Assembly (NCBI GenBank): GCA_034440615.1
Contig: JAOTOM010003856.1
Coordinates: forward strand, 124,001-188,000
From: Ashinkailepas kermadecensis
Lineage: Eukaryota; Arthropoda; Thecostraca; Neolepadidae
Direction: 5' to 3'
Length of the DNA stretch: 64,000 bases
Every line of letters begins with the position of its first letter. Positions within the stretch are counted from its first letter, which is position 1. The position numbers were made by a program, and so were the translations under genes. Positions 1 to 11,222 of the stretch are shown here, piece by piece. The notes under the pieces were generated by a model, which saw nothing but the letters and a program-made list of their open reading frames with translations, made no database searches and had not been told where the DNA came from.

Positions 1-1597
1 AGAACCTCCTCTACTGGATCACCACGTCACCGGCTAATGTGGCCGATCGAACACCCAGGGCTGGTGGAATATCGACCGTCGAAGGTGCTGCAAACTCGTT
101 GTAGTGTATTGCTGCATCATGGCTCAGTGTGCCGTTTTCTGGTTCCTTGCTGACTGCGCAGATTATTTACAGTTGGCTGACTGTAGATTGTGATGGAATG
201 AACCAAGAAGGAACTACATGTGATGGTGAAATCCGAATTTGCATCGGAATTAAAATACGATAGTACTGACGAAAGTACGATAGTACTTCGCGCTGACGAA
301 AGTAGCGCGAAAAATACGGTGCATGATCCCATTATGATATATAGCCAGAATTTGTAAATTCAATTTGCATTTCATGCATAAATCTGCTGTTGTGTTCTTG
401 CTGATATCTTAGAAAGATATCAAAGCTTCTTGTCTCTAAGCAAAATGCATCGATATGTATTCGTTTAAACGTAAAGCTCGCATGCAGCATCGAAAAATAT
501 ACCCAAGTTAAGTAAGTGCCCTACTCCACTGAACCATTCAAGTCAGGCCAGATGGAACCACTGACGTCTTTACCGGGCAGACAGGAGGACGGGTTTCGAT
601 ACGTTCCCCACAATAGTGCTTCGGTTTAACCTTAGCCTGCAAGGTTGCAAGAAAACTGACTGTCTACCATTTCGTCCCCCACTAGCAAGTCGGTAGACCC
701 CCACTGACATACGCCACTGACACACAACAGCACCGCTGCACATTGGCATACACGGAAATCAGCGCGGTAGGAGACAGATAGCTACTAGGTGCACCTACCA
801 CTCTGCGATGTACCAGAGCTGTGAGCAGCAGGACGCCCCCCCCCCTCCCCCCAGCGGCGCTACGCCAACATATTTATGTTCCACCGTCAGAAACTCGAAG
901 GCGGAAAGATTGCTGCACTGTGTTGTAGATGGAAGGATGAATGCTGTGTATCCCATCAGTGCGACGTAAGATAACCACGTTCGGGTATTACGGATATTGT
1001 GTGTTTCATATGTTGATGTTGGTTTGTGTTATGATAGCCTGTGATGCAAATTAAGTGTTTTTTTTTGTCCTCGTGGGTTTCCGACTCAAGGACTCTGCTT
1101 ACTAAATCCAGCAGTGAGCTGCGCAACAGAACATCTCTCCCGCAGGGCGTAGCTTCCGCCAGTGTTATCACAACAATACAACCACAACAGCACAACCACA
1201 ACAGCACCGACGCACAGCGTCACTGCACAGCACCACCTCCACAGCACCTCAGAGTACCGCCGACACAGCACTACTGCAACAGCACCACCACCACCACCAC
1301 CACCACTGTACTACTGTACTACTGTAACAGGACCACCACCATAGCACCGCCGACACAGCACTACTGTAACAGTACAACCACCACTGTACTACCGTAACAG
1401 GACCACCACCGCAGCACCTCAGAGCACCACCGACACAACACCACCACTACAGCACGACTAGCAGCACCACCGCCACAACACCGCTCGGAACAGAATGGGC
1501 GTCAAACACGCCGTGGCGCCGACCTTCACGGACCGTGTGTGCGCGTCGGGTGGCTTGCGGCTCGATCCCGCCTGACGCTTGCTGTTTTCCGTTTCAG
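1..1597. other. Upstream flank of the ELK gene, no gene recognised
   Basis: No coding exon could be supported here. The stretch should contain the 5' noncoding exon or promoter of the ELK gene, because the first coding exon is preceded by a splice acceptor, but no convincing TATA/Inr combination or donor stood out. A C-rich tract lies near 835-851 and a trinucleotide-rich tract at 1165-1480. The short open frames inside it follow the low-complexity sequence and do not look coding. Confidence 0.5.
1165..1480. repeat. CAC/CAA/ACAG-rich low-complexity tract
   Basis: Imperfect ACC, CAA and CAGCAC units with an uninterrupted CAC run near 1285-1305. It lies just upstream of the first ELK coding exon and gives threonine/histidine-rich pseudo-frames. 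Simple-sequence expansion is the simplest reading. Confidence 0.75.
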
Positions 1598-1602
1598 TTG
1601 GC

Positions 1603-1850
1603 ATGGACAGCAACATCACGTTGTGGCAGTTTTTGCTGGAGCTGCTGCTGTCCGATCAGCACACACCCATCATCCAGTGGACCAGCCAGGAGGGCGAGTT
1701 CAAGCTGGTCAACGCCGAGGAAGTGGCCAAGCTGTGGGGAATCCGCAAAAACAAGCCTCAGATGAACTACGACAAACTCAGCCGTGCGCTGCGCTACTAC
1801 TACGACAAGAACATCATCAAGAAGGTCATGGGCCAGAAGTTTGTCTACAA
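1603..1850 (+). CDS. Elk: ELK coding exon 1: ETS DNA-binding domain
   Basis: The acceptor tttccgtttcag lies at 1586-1597 and exon sequence starts at 1598 with five untranslated bases before ATG. The 82 complete codons hold almost the whole winged helix-turn-helix: [36 protein letters not shown], and the recognition helix [18 protein letters not shown] followed by GQKFVYK. The two recognition-helix arginines of the SRALRYYY block are intact. The donor gtgagt starts at 1851, splitting the final Lys codon. An upstream in-frame extension exists, but it runs through the acceptor and is not part of the protein. Confidence 0.96.
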
Positions 1851-4800
1851 GTGAGTGGGCGGGACGCTGTGGCGCTGCAACGCTGTGGGGATGTGGTCGT
1901 GGTTTCCAGGTCGTCAGCTGGCTCGAGATTGCTGCTGACGCATATTTAATTATATGTGGAACGCTGGTGTGTGGCAACCTTCCAAGGGATCCAAGTGGAT
2001 GATTCTGGCGGTGTCAGGGGCGCCCACTTGCTGCGGAGGTCTGGCGGTGTAGGGGCGCCCACTTGCTGCGGTGGTCTGGCGGTGTAGGGGCGCCCACTTG
2101 CTGCGGAGGTCTGGCGGTGTAGGGGCGCCCACTTGCTGCGGTGGTCTGGCAGTGTATGGGCGCCCACTTGCTGCGGTGGTCTGGCGGTGTAGGGGCGCCC
2201 ACTTGCTGCGGAGGTCTGGCGGTGTAGGGGCGCCCACTTGCTGCGGAGGTCTGGCGGTGTAGGGGCGCCCACTTGCTGCGGAGGTCTGGCGGTGTAGGGG
2301 CGCCCACTTGCTGCGGTGGTCTGGCGGTGTAGGGGCGCCCACTTGCTGCGGAGGTCTGGCGGTGTCAGGGGCGCCCACGTTCTGTGGTGGTCTGGCGGTG
2401 TAGGGGCGCCCACTTGCTGCGGAGGTCTGGCGGCGTAGGGGCGCCCACTTGCTGCGGAGGTCTGGCGGTGTAGGGGCGCCCACTTGCTGCGGTGGTCTGG
2501 CGGTGTATGGGCGCCCACTTGCTGCGGTGGTCTGGCGGTGTCAGGGGCGCCCACGTTCTGTGGTGGTCTGGCGGTGTAGGGGCGCCCACTTGCTGCGGAG
2601 GTCTGGCGGCGTAGGGGCGCCCACTTGCTGCGGAGGTCTGGCGGTGTATGGGCGCCCACTTGCGGCGGTGGTCTGGCGGTGTCAGGGGCGCCTACTTGCT
2701 GCGGTGGTCTGGCGGTGTATGGGCGCCCACTTGCTGCGGTGGTCTGGCGGTGTCAGGGGCGCCCACATGCTGTGGTGGTCTGGCGGTGTATGGGCGCCTA
2801 CTTGCTGCGGTGGTCTGGCAAGATTTTCCGAAGCCGAAAAGTCAGACGTTAAAATTATATATGCCGTATTTGGCAACCGGGTTGTCTTCCCCCGAATTTC
2901 ATATTTCCCGTCAGTTCTTTAAAGCTCAATAATCAGATGAACAAGTGCGTGCCAGTGTGCTACTAAGTTAGCACCTATTTCGTGTCGTCAGCAATTACCT
3001 ATGGAGCAGTTATACAGAGGCCATAGTTGAACGGAAACTATCTTTGAAAGGTAAACAGTGAAACACATACCGTCAATCAGGCTAACTTTAGCCACATTTT
3101 TTTACAATTTCCTACACCCTGCTGCTATTTGTTTGATTAATGAAGAACTAGCCCAGGCAAACCAAGGGCTGCATGCAGGACTATCGATCCTGCAGTGTGG
3201 CTTTGAGATGCTGAGTGCCTTGAGTCATACTTTTTTTAAATTTCCTAGGTGGCCGAAGTTTGCCGGACTCGGCTAACTTTGGCCACCAACCGGAGTTTCT
3301 CCCTTGGACAAAGATTGCGGCTTTCTGCCTAACTTTAGCCACAAACTGAGTTTTAAAAAACGCCTAAGACACTGCAAACGAATCCAGCAATGGCAGCAAT
3401 TGTCAGAATGCCGAGTTTCCAGCCATATATTAGTGCTCAAATGAGATTATTGGACCGACAGCACAGGGTCACCATGAACAGTGTGACACCACCAACAACG
3501 ACCAGAATGCTACCATGCTCGTGCCTAAATCAACTTATCCACCTGGAATGGGACGGTCCAGAACGAACCACGGCGGTCGGGCGTGATCTGCGTCACCTTA
3601 CACACGACGTCAGCAGCGTCGATTGTGCTCTTGTCCTCATTGTCGGGGAACACGTACGTGTGTTTTCCTGTCCCCTTCATGAAGGAGACCACGATAGCGG
3701 CGTCCGTCTCCGTGACTTGTCCGATGAAGCACTTCGCTTGAGTGCGGTTCTTGAGGCGGACGATCAGGAAGTCGCCGACGTGGAGCTTAGCTAAGTCCAA
3801 TTCCACCACACCAGCCGGGAGGGGGATGGACTTGCTGGTCGGGCACTTCCCGATCGTCCGACCGGCAAGAGCGGGCTGAGCGAGTGGCGATGTGGCCGGC
3901 CGCTTCGGTTGCTTCGACGGACGCGGTGGAGTTGTCGGGAAGGGGTCATCGAGGTCCTCCGCTTCGTTCGAGCATCTCTCCTCGTCCGAGCTGCTCTCCT
4001 CATCTGAGGCGTTGTCCCCGACGGCGCGCCCTGGGACGACATTGAGCTTCGTGCGACGGACGCGGGACGGCCCGGCCCCTGCGTCACTGTGCCCTCGCAG
4101 TGCCTGGAGGTGCTCCACGATCGCACCATCCATGACCTCCGCTGTAAGCTGTGCGCGAGGGAGCTTGGCGAGGACGGGCTCAGCGGAGACCGGGTAGAGC
4201 CCACACGTGCGAAACCCCGCGATTAGGTTGTCCGTGTTGAGCACTTGTACGAGCTCCTTCAGCTTGCTCGGGAACATGGTCTTGGGGAGGGTGGTGTTCT
4301 TCTTGCCCGAAGCCGTCACTCGCCATTGGTTGATGATCGATCTCCACTTTCGCTTCAGGGGGCCGAAGAATGCCACGTCCAGCGGCTGGGTTAAGTGCGT
4401 ACTGTTCGGAGGTAGGCACAGGAACCTGATGTTGTTGTCCTTGCACGAGCTCACCACCCTCTCTGACAGATGGGACGACAGGTTGTCGCCGATGATTGCT
4501 TTCGTCCCCGCCTTGCGGCGGAGGTACGGAAGGCATATCTTGAAATACCAATCCTCGAATGACTTTTCGTCGAACCATCCGGAAGACGCGAATGTGTACA
4601 TGGCACCGGTGGGGCCGCCTGTGGTCCATTCCTCATAGAGGTTGTGCGCTTTGTAAACCACGTACGGCGGAAGCAGGTGGCCTGCCGCCGTTCCCGCGAA
4701 CATAACAGACACCCCGGCCTTGCTGTAGTTTTTTTTACAGCCTCAGGGTACTTCATGCCCCTCTTCATGATGGCCTTCTTGCGCCCCGGGTCATCCGTCA

Positions 4801-7800
4801 TTGCGGTTTCATCATAATTTATCAGGTTCTCGGGGGCGACGCCGTCGAGCGACTTCTCGACATTCTTGAAGTACTCATTGATGATGTCAGCATTGACCTT
4901 GGCCCGGGAAACCTTGATATTTCCCGCCATGCGCGACGTCAGCCGGTTCCGGGACATGAAGCTCTGGATCCAGTCCCAGCCGGGCACGTTGTTCTGGAAC
5001 TGCGGATGCTTGACGCCGCTGCGTTCCAGGAAGTTTTTGACAAGCATCTTGACGTCTACCGCCGTGCAGGGGAAGCCCCACTCAGCGAGTTGGTTCAGCC
5101 TTGCAGCCAGGTGCAGCTCTTCCTCGTTGTTGAGGGCACAGGGCCGCCCTGGCTTGGCTCCATGCGCACCAGCTAACTTGTTGGCCAGGGTCTGCCGGTT
5201 TATGCCATGCACTTTCGCCGCTTGACGAATAGAGACGCCAGTCTTGACATCGTCCATAGCCGCCTTGATGTCCTCATTGGTGAAGTTCTTGTACGGGCGC
5301 GGCATCCTGCCCACCTGAGGGATATGAGCAATGAGCTCATGTATAAGTAGCATGTATAATAGTACAGTAGTACAGCATGTATAAGTAAATGAGTAGGCAT
5401 TAAGCGAGGATGAATGCTTAAAAAACGTTTAGAGACAATAAACGACAACCACCACCGACTCTCCTAACAAATTACGTTGCGCATGAAGGGGGAGGGGGGT
5501 TGACGGAGCATAACGGAGGCATACCTACCAGCCAATGCTAAGAACACTACAACCTGCGTAGCCAGGGGGAGGGGGCTGAAAAACGTCAAAAAATTGCGTA
5601 TGGTAATTTCTGTACAGCCACTAAAATACCATGGATTCCTCTAAAATGTAGGGCGGTGTCATTTTGTTGCAAACAAGGAATGGCTAAAGTTACCCTGAAA
5701 TTCAAAAAATGTCCGTCTAACTTTAGCCACCCCACCTACAGCCCCAATGGATGACTGAATCGTCTAAAACACGGTTGGCACTAAGACAAGAGGATACAAG
5801 CATTACATTGAGGCACTTCACTTCACACACGAGCACTTACGAGCACGCCCAGGGGTACCATCAAACCACCCTATTTTTCGGAGCATTTTGGAGCCCAGTG
5901 TGAAGAGCCTGCAGTGAGAAATTGGGAGGATAAAATTATTAAAATTGCCTTGACATTTACTGCCTAGGTCATGTACTTGCCACCAGTAAAACTTATATTC
6001 CCATTGTTTTAACACACGCCGCGCCAGACGTACCAAAATCGCATTCCCCGTTTTGGCCAAAGTTACACCGATGGCTAAAGTTAGCCTGATTGACGGTACC
6101 TTTGGAGCATCACCGAGAACGTGCCAAATGGATCGAGCTCTGAAGCACTTACAAGCTGGTTGTAACTACCAGAGGCATATCAACATAGCTATCCAACTAG
6201 GAGCTAGTGAGCTGCCCTCCTCCCCCTCCTCCTCCCCAATTCTTGGGAGTTTTAACCATGAACTCTATCGATTTTGCATGTAACTGATTACCCTCAGAAC
6301 TCTTCTGTTCTTCAGTGGGATGATTTCGTGCAGTCATGCTGAGTATGAACAGTGGGTACTGAGTAGATGGCCATTGGGCACGTGTTTGGTGTATGATTGT
6401 ATAAATGGCTGCCATCAACCGCTGTTTTTTATATTGTCTTTCGATGACATTGTATTGAAGTTGATTGCTAAATTTTGTCCGCGAATTTTGTATGGTGCCT
6501 TATTTATGCCCGATCGGAATTTTGACAAAAATCGGAAACGGCGGAATTTAGATAACGAAATAGAGAGGTCTCCATATCCCTCGGTGGTCTGGAACTGCAG
6601 GGATACACACGTGCTACGGTGGTCTGGCAGTGTAGGGTGCCCACGTCCTGCGATGTCTGTGAACAAACCAAGATAACGGGGATATCCCTGGCTAAACCTG
6701 GGACTATCTGACCCCCACCTGCTGCGGTGGTCTGGCAGTGTAGGGTGCCCACGTCCTGCGATGTCTGTGAACAAACCCAGATAATGGGTTGTCTGACCCT
6801 GATATTATCTAACAGACTGTCAGTGTTCGAGGAAATTGATCCCAGCCTGTCGAACCCGCGCTCAAACTTACCCTATCAACTGTGAACAGTCTCTGGCAGT
6901 TGTAGATGAGCTGAGGACAGCTGCTCTGTGCCGTCTGACATCGCAGTACGGCCTCTGGCAGCTTAGGACAGCATGGCTCGGCTGTCCCGTACCGTCTGTC
7001 GGCGCGGTACGGCCTCTGGCAGCTGGTGACAGCGTGGTTCGGCTGCCCTGTGTCGTCTGTTGGCGCAGTACGGCCTCTGGCAGCTGGTGACAGCGTGGCT
7101 CGGCTGCCCTGTGTCGTCTGTTGGCGCAGTACGGCCTCTGGCAGCTGGTGACAGCGTGGCTCGGCTGCCCTGTGTCGTCTGTTGGCGCAGTACGGCCTCT
7201 GGCAGTCGTCACTGCATTCTGGAGCGCCAGTGTAGACAGTGCCGGATAGTAGTCGACACGTCGGTGTCGACTCATCGTGTCGTTGTCTGGCCAGCCACAC
7301 GCGGCCGACGGCCGTGCCAGCCACATTCATGCACCCGTATTTGGTGGACCCGTCCCCACTGCGTCCGCGGCCTGCCAGCACTCAGCCGCTGGCGTTTCGA
7401 GCAGCCGGGTTTGGCGGAAACTGGCGGTCCGATCGGACTTGACAGTTGTACATCGTCTAGGTAGCAGGTTCTAGGAAGACGTTCGCTGTTGAACGTCATG
7501 TCGCCGCTGCGGGCTCCGACGCCAGCCTCAGGCAGAGTCGGCGCACAACTGAGAAACGTGTGTAAGTGCCCCAATGAGCCGTGCTTGTCCGCCGAATATT
7601 GGACTGATTGATACCTTGAAGCTGAGTCAAGCGGTCTGCTCGGCTGCGGAAGCTGGGTGCATGGGTAGTTTCACTGTCACTGCTTATCATTCGTTATCTT
7701 TCTCGTGATCGTTTCGGAGCGCCGACTGTTTTCCGGTATGGCAGCGCGTGAAAAGGCGCGTCCGCCCGTCGGTCTTTGTTCGGAAGCGTTCCGGGCAGCA

Positions 7801-10800
7801 GGTTGTCACGCCCCCCCCACTGGCGCCGCGCGGGGGTGCCGCCATCTGCTGACGGTGCTGCCATCTCTGTGTTGCCAGGTTCGTGACGTTTCCCGAGCAC
7901 ATGAAGCTGGAGAAATCCGTGCCGTTCCGTGTGAAGATAGCTCAGCTGCAGGGATGTGACGGCTCGACGGGCGGCGGCACTCCGCAGCCGCCTCCGTCTC
8001 AGCCGACACCGCAGCAACAGCCACAGCCACAGCAACAGTCAACGCTGCCACCGCCGCCACCTTCGCTGGCCAAGATGACCGGCTTCAGCCCCTACTCAAC
8101 TGCCATGCACAACAACCTGATGCGAAGTACGTGCGCGCTTGATTATCCATGCATTTGTACCATCATATTAATTGTCTGGTATGGTTCAGCACTGTATTTG
8201 TGATAAGTGGCGGGCTCATTTCACTCGAAACTGTAGCCCTTCACTGCAATTTTGAGGCGTGCGTTTTGTTTTGCTGTTCCTGGGCAGTGGCATATATCGA
8301 GTTGAGTTAACTTGAGTCTTGTTATGCACAGAATATGCAACCTTCGCAAGCATTGGGCTGTTAGTTATTTGGGCTTTAGGGCGCTTCGACCAAAGTTGAT
8401 CATTCGCGCCCACACTGGGCTCTGCCTCCGTCCCGAAGTTTTGCGAACGTTAACAAGCCGATCGGTGCCTTTACCCGAAATCTTCACGGTTCGATTTTTT
8501 CCTCGCGTCGCTAGTTCTCTCCTGTTTGTAAAAACGTCCAGTCTGTGTCAGATTACACCACGCCAACCACTTTGTGTAACAGTATTTGGTACACCCGGTC
8601 CCGATGTATTTGTGCCGGCAGACGATTTGTTGGCTACGCCATGGTGGCCATCACATCCCGCAATGTTTTCATAAGAAATCGCGCTCTCGCTACTTAACAT
8701 CATGTGACTCATTCCATGAAGACGATGTGTGTCACGTTAATTGGCTAATTGGGCTAACATCCCTGCATCGGTCCTTAGCCATTCCAAAGCCACTCGATGA
8801 TCATTGGCGGAAGTTGGTAGGGAATGGATGTCGTCTTTACAATCATTATGGTCATTAATGATTAAATTACATTAGCTATGAATGATAACATGGCGTTGAT
8901 GATATTGTATGGCACACATTTTAATTCAGCATTCATCGTTTTCCAAGTTCTGTTAGTGGTTCCTTAACTGGCAATAATATTTCCATGCATCATTTCAAGA
9001 TTATCATAGGCGATTTAACAGCTTAATCGGCTTAATATACTTTAGCTTACCAGCTCAATGTGATCTCAGCCGCACTATTTAGCCTATCCTATATTTATCC
9101 TATCCTGTCATATCCTATTTATCCAAGTCAGACTTCAATCGTATCAGGTGCGTTGTGTATTTTGTGAAATTATTAGAAACAACTGTGTACGTCGTGGACG
9201 TATTTCACGTGGTCTTGTTGCAGTTTATAGTTTTATTTTTATTTTGCTTGGTTAAAAAGTCGCTTGGCGTGATCACAAGGGTAGGCCAATGTTGCAAAGT
9301 ATAAAATGTAGTTTAATTCGCGAGATCCCGGAACAAGTAAGGCACTTGTCTTGGTTTCGTTTCACTGACGTCTCCCGTTAGGAAACGCAGGTGGGTGCCC
9401 CTCCCCCTCCCCCTCCCCTCACACCCATCCTGCACTGAGGTTCGTGGGAAGATGTGCATCTGGTGGTCTTAATAGTGATTGAACGTTGCCTGGTGTTTTG
9501 AAATGAAATAACGTAATATCTCGTAATGCTGTACACTGGGGAGACGAGTTGGTGCCAATTCATGTCTGGGCGTCGTGACAGTGATAGGGTCTGGGTGTTG
9601 TGAAGAGATTGAAGTGTTTATTTTGTTATGAATCGCTCGGTGATTCCACGAACAGCGTCGTGACACTGCTGTATATTTTAAAAGTAAACCCAGTCACGTG
9701 GCTTAAACGAATGCCCTTACCGTGTCATGTTCAGACCCATGAAACCAGACGACCACGATTATTTACTGGAGCCGCGAAAACGGCGCTGTCGGCTGGTGGG
9801 CTAGTGTTATCCGAGTTCACTGCTGTCATGCGATCCACCATGTGGTCCCTCTGCTGGTCGGTGACCAGATGCCGGGCCAGTCGTCTGATGCGCGATATCT
9901 GAGCGACGAGTGATAGGTCCGACTCGCACCAGCCGCACTCTGTCACTGACGCGCCGATCCGCTGCAGGCCCTTCCATCGACTCCATCTCGATGTACCAGC
10001 CGTTCCTGCGGCACCACTACGGCATGGCCGCTCTGCAGCCGCGAGACATGTACCATCGAGACCTGCGCTACCACGACCTGCCGCCCATCTCGTCAGCTGT
10101 TCCGCGGCCGCCGCCGCACGCCACCGAGACGAGCGCGGCGCCTGTACCGCCGCCACCGCCGCCCGCGCCCCCGCCCGCGGCGTCGGCGGCGCCAGCCGGC
10201 GAGGACGGAGCCGACAGCGGCGACAGTCGGTCGCCGTCGCAGCCGCGGCCTCTGGCGTCGCGGGAGCCGCGCGTCAAGTTGGAGCCGCCTGGCACGCCCG
10301 AGCGTCCCCGACTGCCGCCCGTGCCGCCCATCTGTATCAAACAGGAGGGCAACGACGAGGAGGGCGAGTCTGAGGTGGCGGCGCCGTACGAGCGGCGGCC
10401 GCTGGCGCTCACCTCGCCGCGCTGCCGCTCGCCGCGCCGCTCGCCCATCCGCTCGCCGGTGCCGCTCAAAACGCCCAAGTCGCCGCTGTCGCTGCTGACG
10501 CCCAAGTCGCCGCTGCGCTCGCCAACCGTGCGCAGCCGCAGCCCGGACGCGTGGCGACTGTCGCAGGACCAGCCCATCAACCTGGAGGTGCCCAAGACGC
10601 GCGGCGTCAAGCCGCGACCGGCGCACACCAGCAAGTCGTCAAAGCCGAAGCCCAGCCCGCTGTCCATCACTTCGATGGACTCCAGCTCGCCGCACTCGAG
10701 TCCGCAGCCGTACTCGGCCAACTCGCTGAACACGCCCGTGGTGAACATGGCGTCGCCGAGCTACCTGCCCGTCGTGCCGACGCACACGCCGTACGCGCCG

Positions 10801-11013
10801 TACCACTTTTTCCCGTCGTTCTCGCCGATGGCCAGCCTGAGCCCGCACCTGGGCGGCGCGCAGACGGCGTCCATCTTCCAGTTTCCTCCGGTGATGAGCA
10901 GCAGCCACCTGCTGATGCCGCGTTCGCCGTCACTGCCGCTGCTCACGCCGCCCGAACAGGTGGCCCCGCTTAGCCTAGTGTCGCCCAGCAAGACCATCTC
11001 GGTGAAGCTATGA
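1603..11013 (+). CDS. Elk: ELK/TCF-subfamily ETS transcription factor, join(1603..1850, 7879..8126, 9968..11013)
   Basis: Predicted product is 513 residues: a sequence-specific nuclear factor that in the TCF subfamily binds GGAA/T sites, often with SRF, and is activated by MAP kinases. The ETS domain is at the extreme N-terminus (about residues 1-85), the layout typical of ELK1/3/4. The C-terminal exon has two SUMO-type motifs (VKLE, IKQE), dense SP/TP sites, and near the end a conserved activation region with HFFPSFSP and the ERK docking motif FQFP. All three exons join in frame: phase 2 at the first intron (AA|gtgagt to ccag|G) and phase 1 at the second (A|gtacgt to gcag|GC). The start is ATG 1603, giving [15 protein letters not shown] as in vertebrate ELKs; a preceding acceptor implies a noncoding exon. 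A clear B-box (SRF contact) was not found; [15 protein letters not shown] in exon 2 is a weak candidate. Family assignment is secure; orthology to a given ELK is inference. Confidence 0.95.
2005..2822. repeat. 35-bp minisatellite, about 23 units
   Basis: The unit reads GGTCTGGCGGTGTAGGGG then CGCCCACTTGCTGCGGA, repeated head to tail with GTG/GAG, TAGG/TCAGG and TATGG variants (35-36 bp). Because the unit lacks stops in several frames, long spurious open frames run through it on both strands. It lies inside ELK intron 1. Confidence 0.95.
3070..3094 (+). repeat. Left terminal inverted repeat of the pogo-like element
   Basis: 25 bp beginning CCGTC, preceded by the TA target duplication (3068-3069). 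No mismatch with the right end. Confidence 0.95.
3525..5305 (-). CDS. pogo/Jerky-like DDE transposase, broken by one frameshift in a T8 run
   Basis: Starts at ATG 5305 ([14 protein letters not shown]), skipping an upstream in-frame Met that lies outside the conserved start. Order: an N-terminal Psq/CENPB-type helix-turn-helix ([21 protein letters not shown]), a second DNA-binding region (to [15 protein letters not shown]), then the DDE catalytic core. Visible catalytic acids are the Asp of NYDET, the Asp of IIGDNLSSH and the Asp of [15 protein letters not shown], with 35 residues between the last two. An acidic, serine-rich C-terminal tail follows ([13 protein letters not shown]). The frame is lost at an eight-T homopolymer (plus strand 4729-4736) and recovered in the next frame, so either one indel inactivated the copy or it is a sequencing error. 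The transposase would cut and paste the element between the TIRs. Confidence 0.9.
6072..6096 (-). repeat. Right terminal inverted repeat of the pogo-like element
   Basis: 25 bp ending GACGG and followed by TA (6097-6098). It is the exact reverse complement of the left terminus. Confidence 0.95.
6585..6760. repeat. Diverged fragment of the ELK-intron minisatellite, duplicated about 100 bp apart
   Basis: GGTGGTCTGGCAGTGTAGGG followed by TGCCCACGTCCTGCGATG occurs near 6618 and again near 6730, each followed by TGTGAACAAACC and a related tail. The first half matches the 35-bp unit at 2.0-2.8 kb. The pogo insertion lies between the two repeat blocks. Confidence 0.75.
6895..7210. repeat. 61-bp tandem repeat, about 5 units, last three nearly identical
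   Basis: Units begin CGGCCTCTGGCAGCTGGTGA at 7010, 7071, 7132 and 7193 (the last partial), with diverged copies from about 6895. It lies inside ELK intron 1. Confidence 0.9.
7879..8126 (+). CDS. Elk: ELK coding exon 2: end of ETS domain and Pro/Gln-rich linker
   Basis: Starts with the third base of a Lys codon after gttgccag and continues [10 protein letters not shown], matching the FVSYPE continuation of vertebrate ELK ETS domains. A Gly-, Pro- and Gln-rich linker with [10 protein letters not shown] follows, then [21 protein letters not shown]. The donor gtacgt starts at 8127. The last segment lies roughly where the SRF-binding B-box would be but is too diverged for a firm call. Confidence 0.93.
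8127..9967 (+). other. ELK intron 2 (1841 bp), no gene seen
   Basis: Bounded by gtacgt and gctgcag. It is AT-rich with a C/T-rich run near 9391-9420. No repeat array, RNA gene or coding-like frame could be supported. Confidence 0.85.
9968..11013 (+). CDS. Elk: ELK terminal exon: repression/SUMO region, MAPK-site cluster, docking motif and activation domain
   Basis: About 348 residues. After a Tyr/His-rich start ([12 protein letters not shown]) and a proline/alanine tract come [11 protein letters not shown] and [11 protein letters not shown], both psi-K-x-E SUMO acceptor motifs as in the ELK1 R motif. A block of repeated SP/TP dipeptides ([19 protein letters not shown]) and QPINLEVPK, a loose resemblance to CtBP-binding PxDLS motifs, follow. 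[13 protein letters not shown] resembles a basic/phi-x-phi MAPK D-site. The C-terminal part with [14 protein letters not shown] and FQFP aligns in order with the vertebrate ELK activation domain. The stop is TGA 11011-11013. Confidence 0.95.
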
Positions 11014-11055
11014 TATGGGGGCTGGCCGTGTGGCGCCGGCGCGCGGCCGGCAGCC

Positions 11056-11222
11056 GAGACGTGACGGGAGATGCCAGGTGGACGGCGCAACTGCTGCCTG
11101 GTGCGACAGGCGATGCCAGGTGGACGGCGCAACTGCCGCCTGGTGTGACTGGCGATGCCAGGTGGACGGCGCAACTGCCGCCTGGTGTGACTGGCGATGC
11201 CAGGTGGACGGCGTGACTGCCG
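11056..11222. repeat. 42-bp tandem repeat in the ELK 3' UTR, about 4 units
   Basis: Unit GATGCCAGGTGGACGGCGCA plus ACTGCCGCCTGGTGTGACTG plus GC, starting near 11070, 11112, 11154 and 11196. It begins within about 60 bp of the ELK stop codon, so it is probably transcribed. Confidence 0.9.

Larger units (their letters stand above)
3070..6096. mobile_element. pogo/Tigger-like DNA transposon, 3027 bp, perfect 25-bp TIRs, TA target duplication
   Basis: Left TIR 3070-3094 (starts CCGTCAATCAGGC, ends TTTAGCCA) is the exact reverse complement of 6072-6096. The flanking dinucleotides are TA at 3068-3069 and TA at 6097-6098, the duplication expected for Tc1/mariner/pogo transposases. The element carries a minus-strand DDE transposase (3525-5305). 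The core TAACTTTAGCCAC recurs inside both ends, at 3272-3286 (one mismatch), 3328-3342, 5681-5692 (inverted), 5715-5730 and about 6053-6066 (inverted, diverged). It is inserted in ELK intron 1. Perfect TIRs and a nearly open transposase suggest recent activity. Confidence 0.95.
1851..7878 (+). other. ELK intron 1 (6028 bp) hosting a minisatellite and a DNA transposon
   Basis: The intron is bounded by gtgagt at 1851 and gttgccag ending at 7878. It contains the 35-bp minisatellite (about 2005-2822), the pogo-like element (3070-6096), a diverged minisatellite remnant (6585-6760) and a 61-bp array (6895-7210). About 7211-7878 holds no gene I can support. Confidence 0.9.

Noticed and set aside
1946..2659. 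237-residue and overlapping frames rich in [11 protein letters not shown]
   Set aside because: Produced by the 35-bp minisatellite in the ELK intron, with several frames open on both strands.
10068..10748. 226-residue minus-strand frame opposite the ELK terminal exon
   Set aside because: Shadow of the GC-rich coding strand; composition is dictated by the ELK codons.
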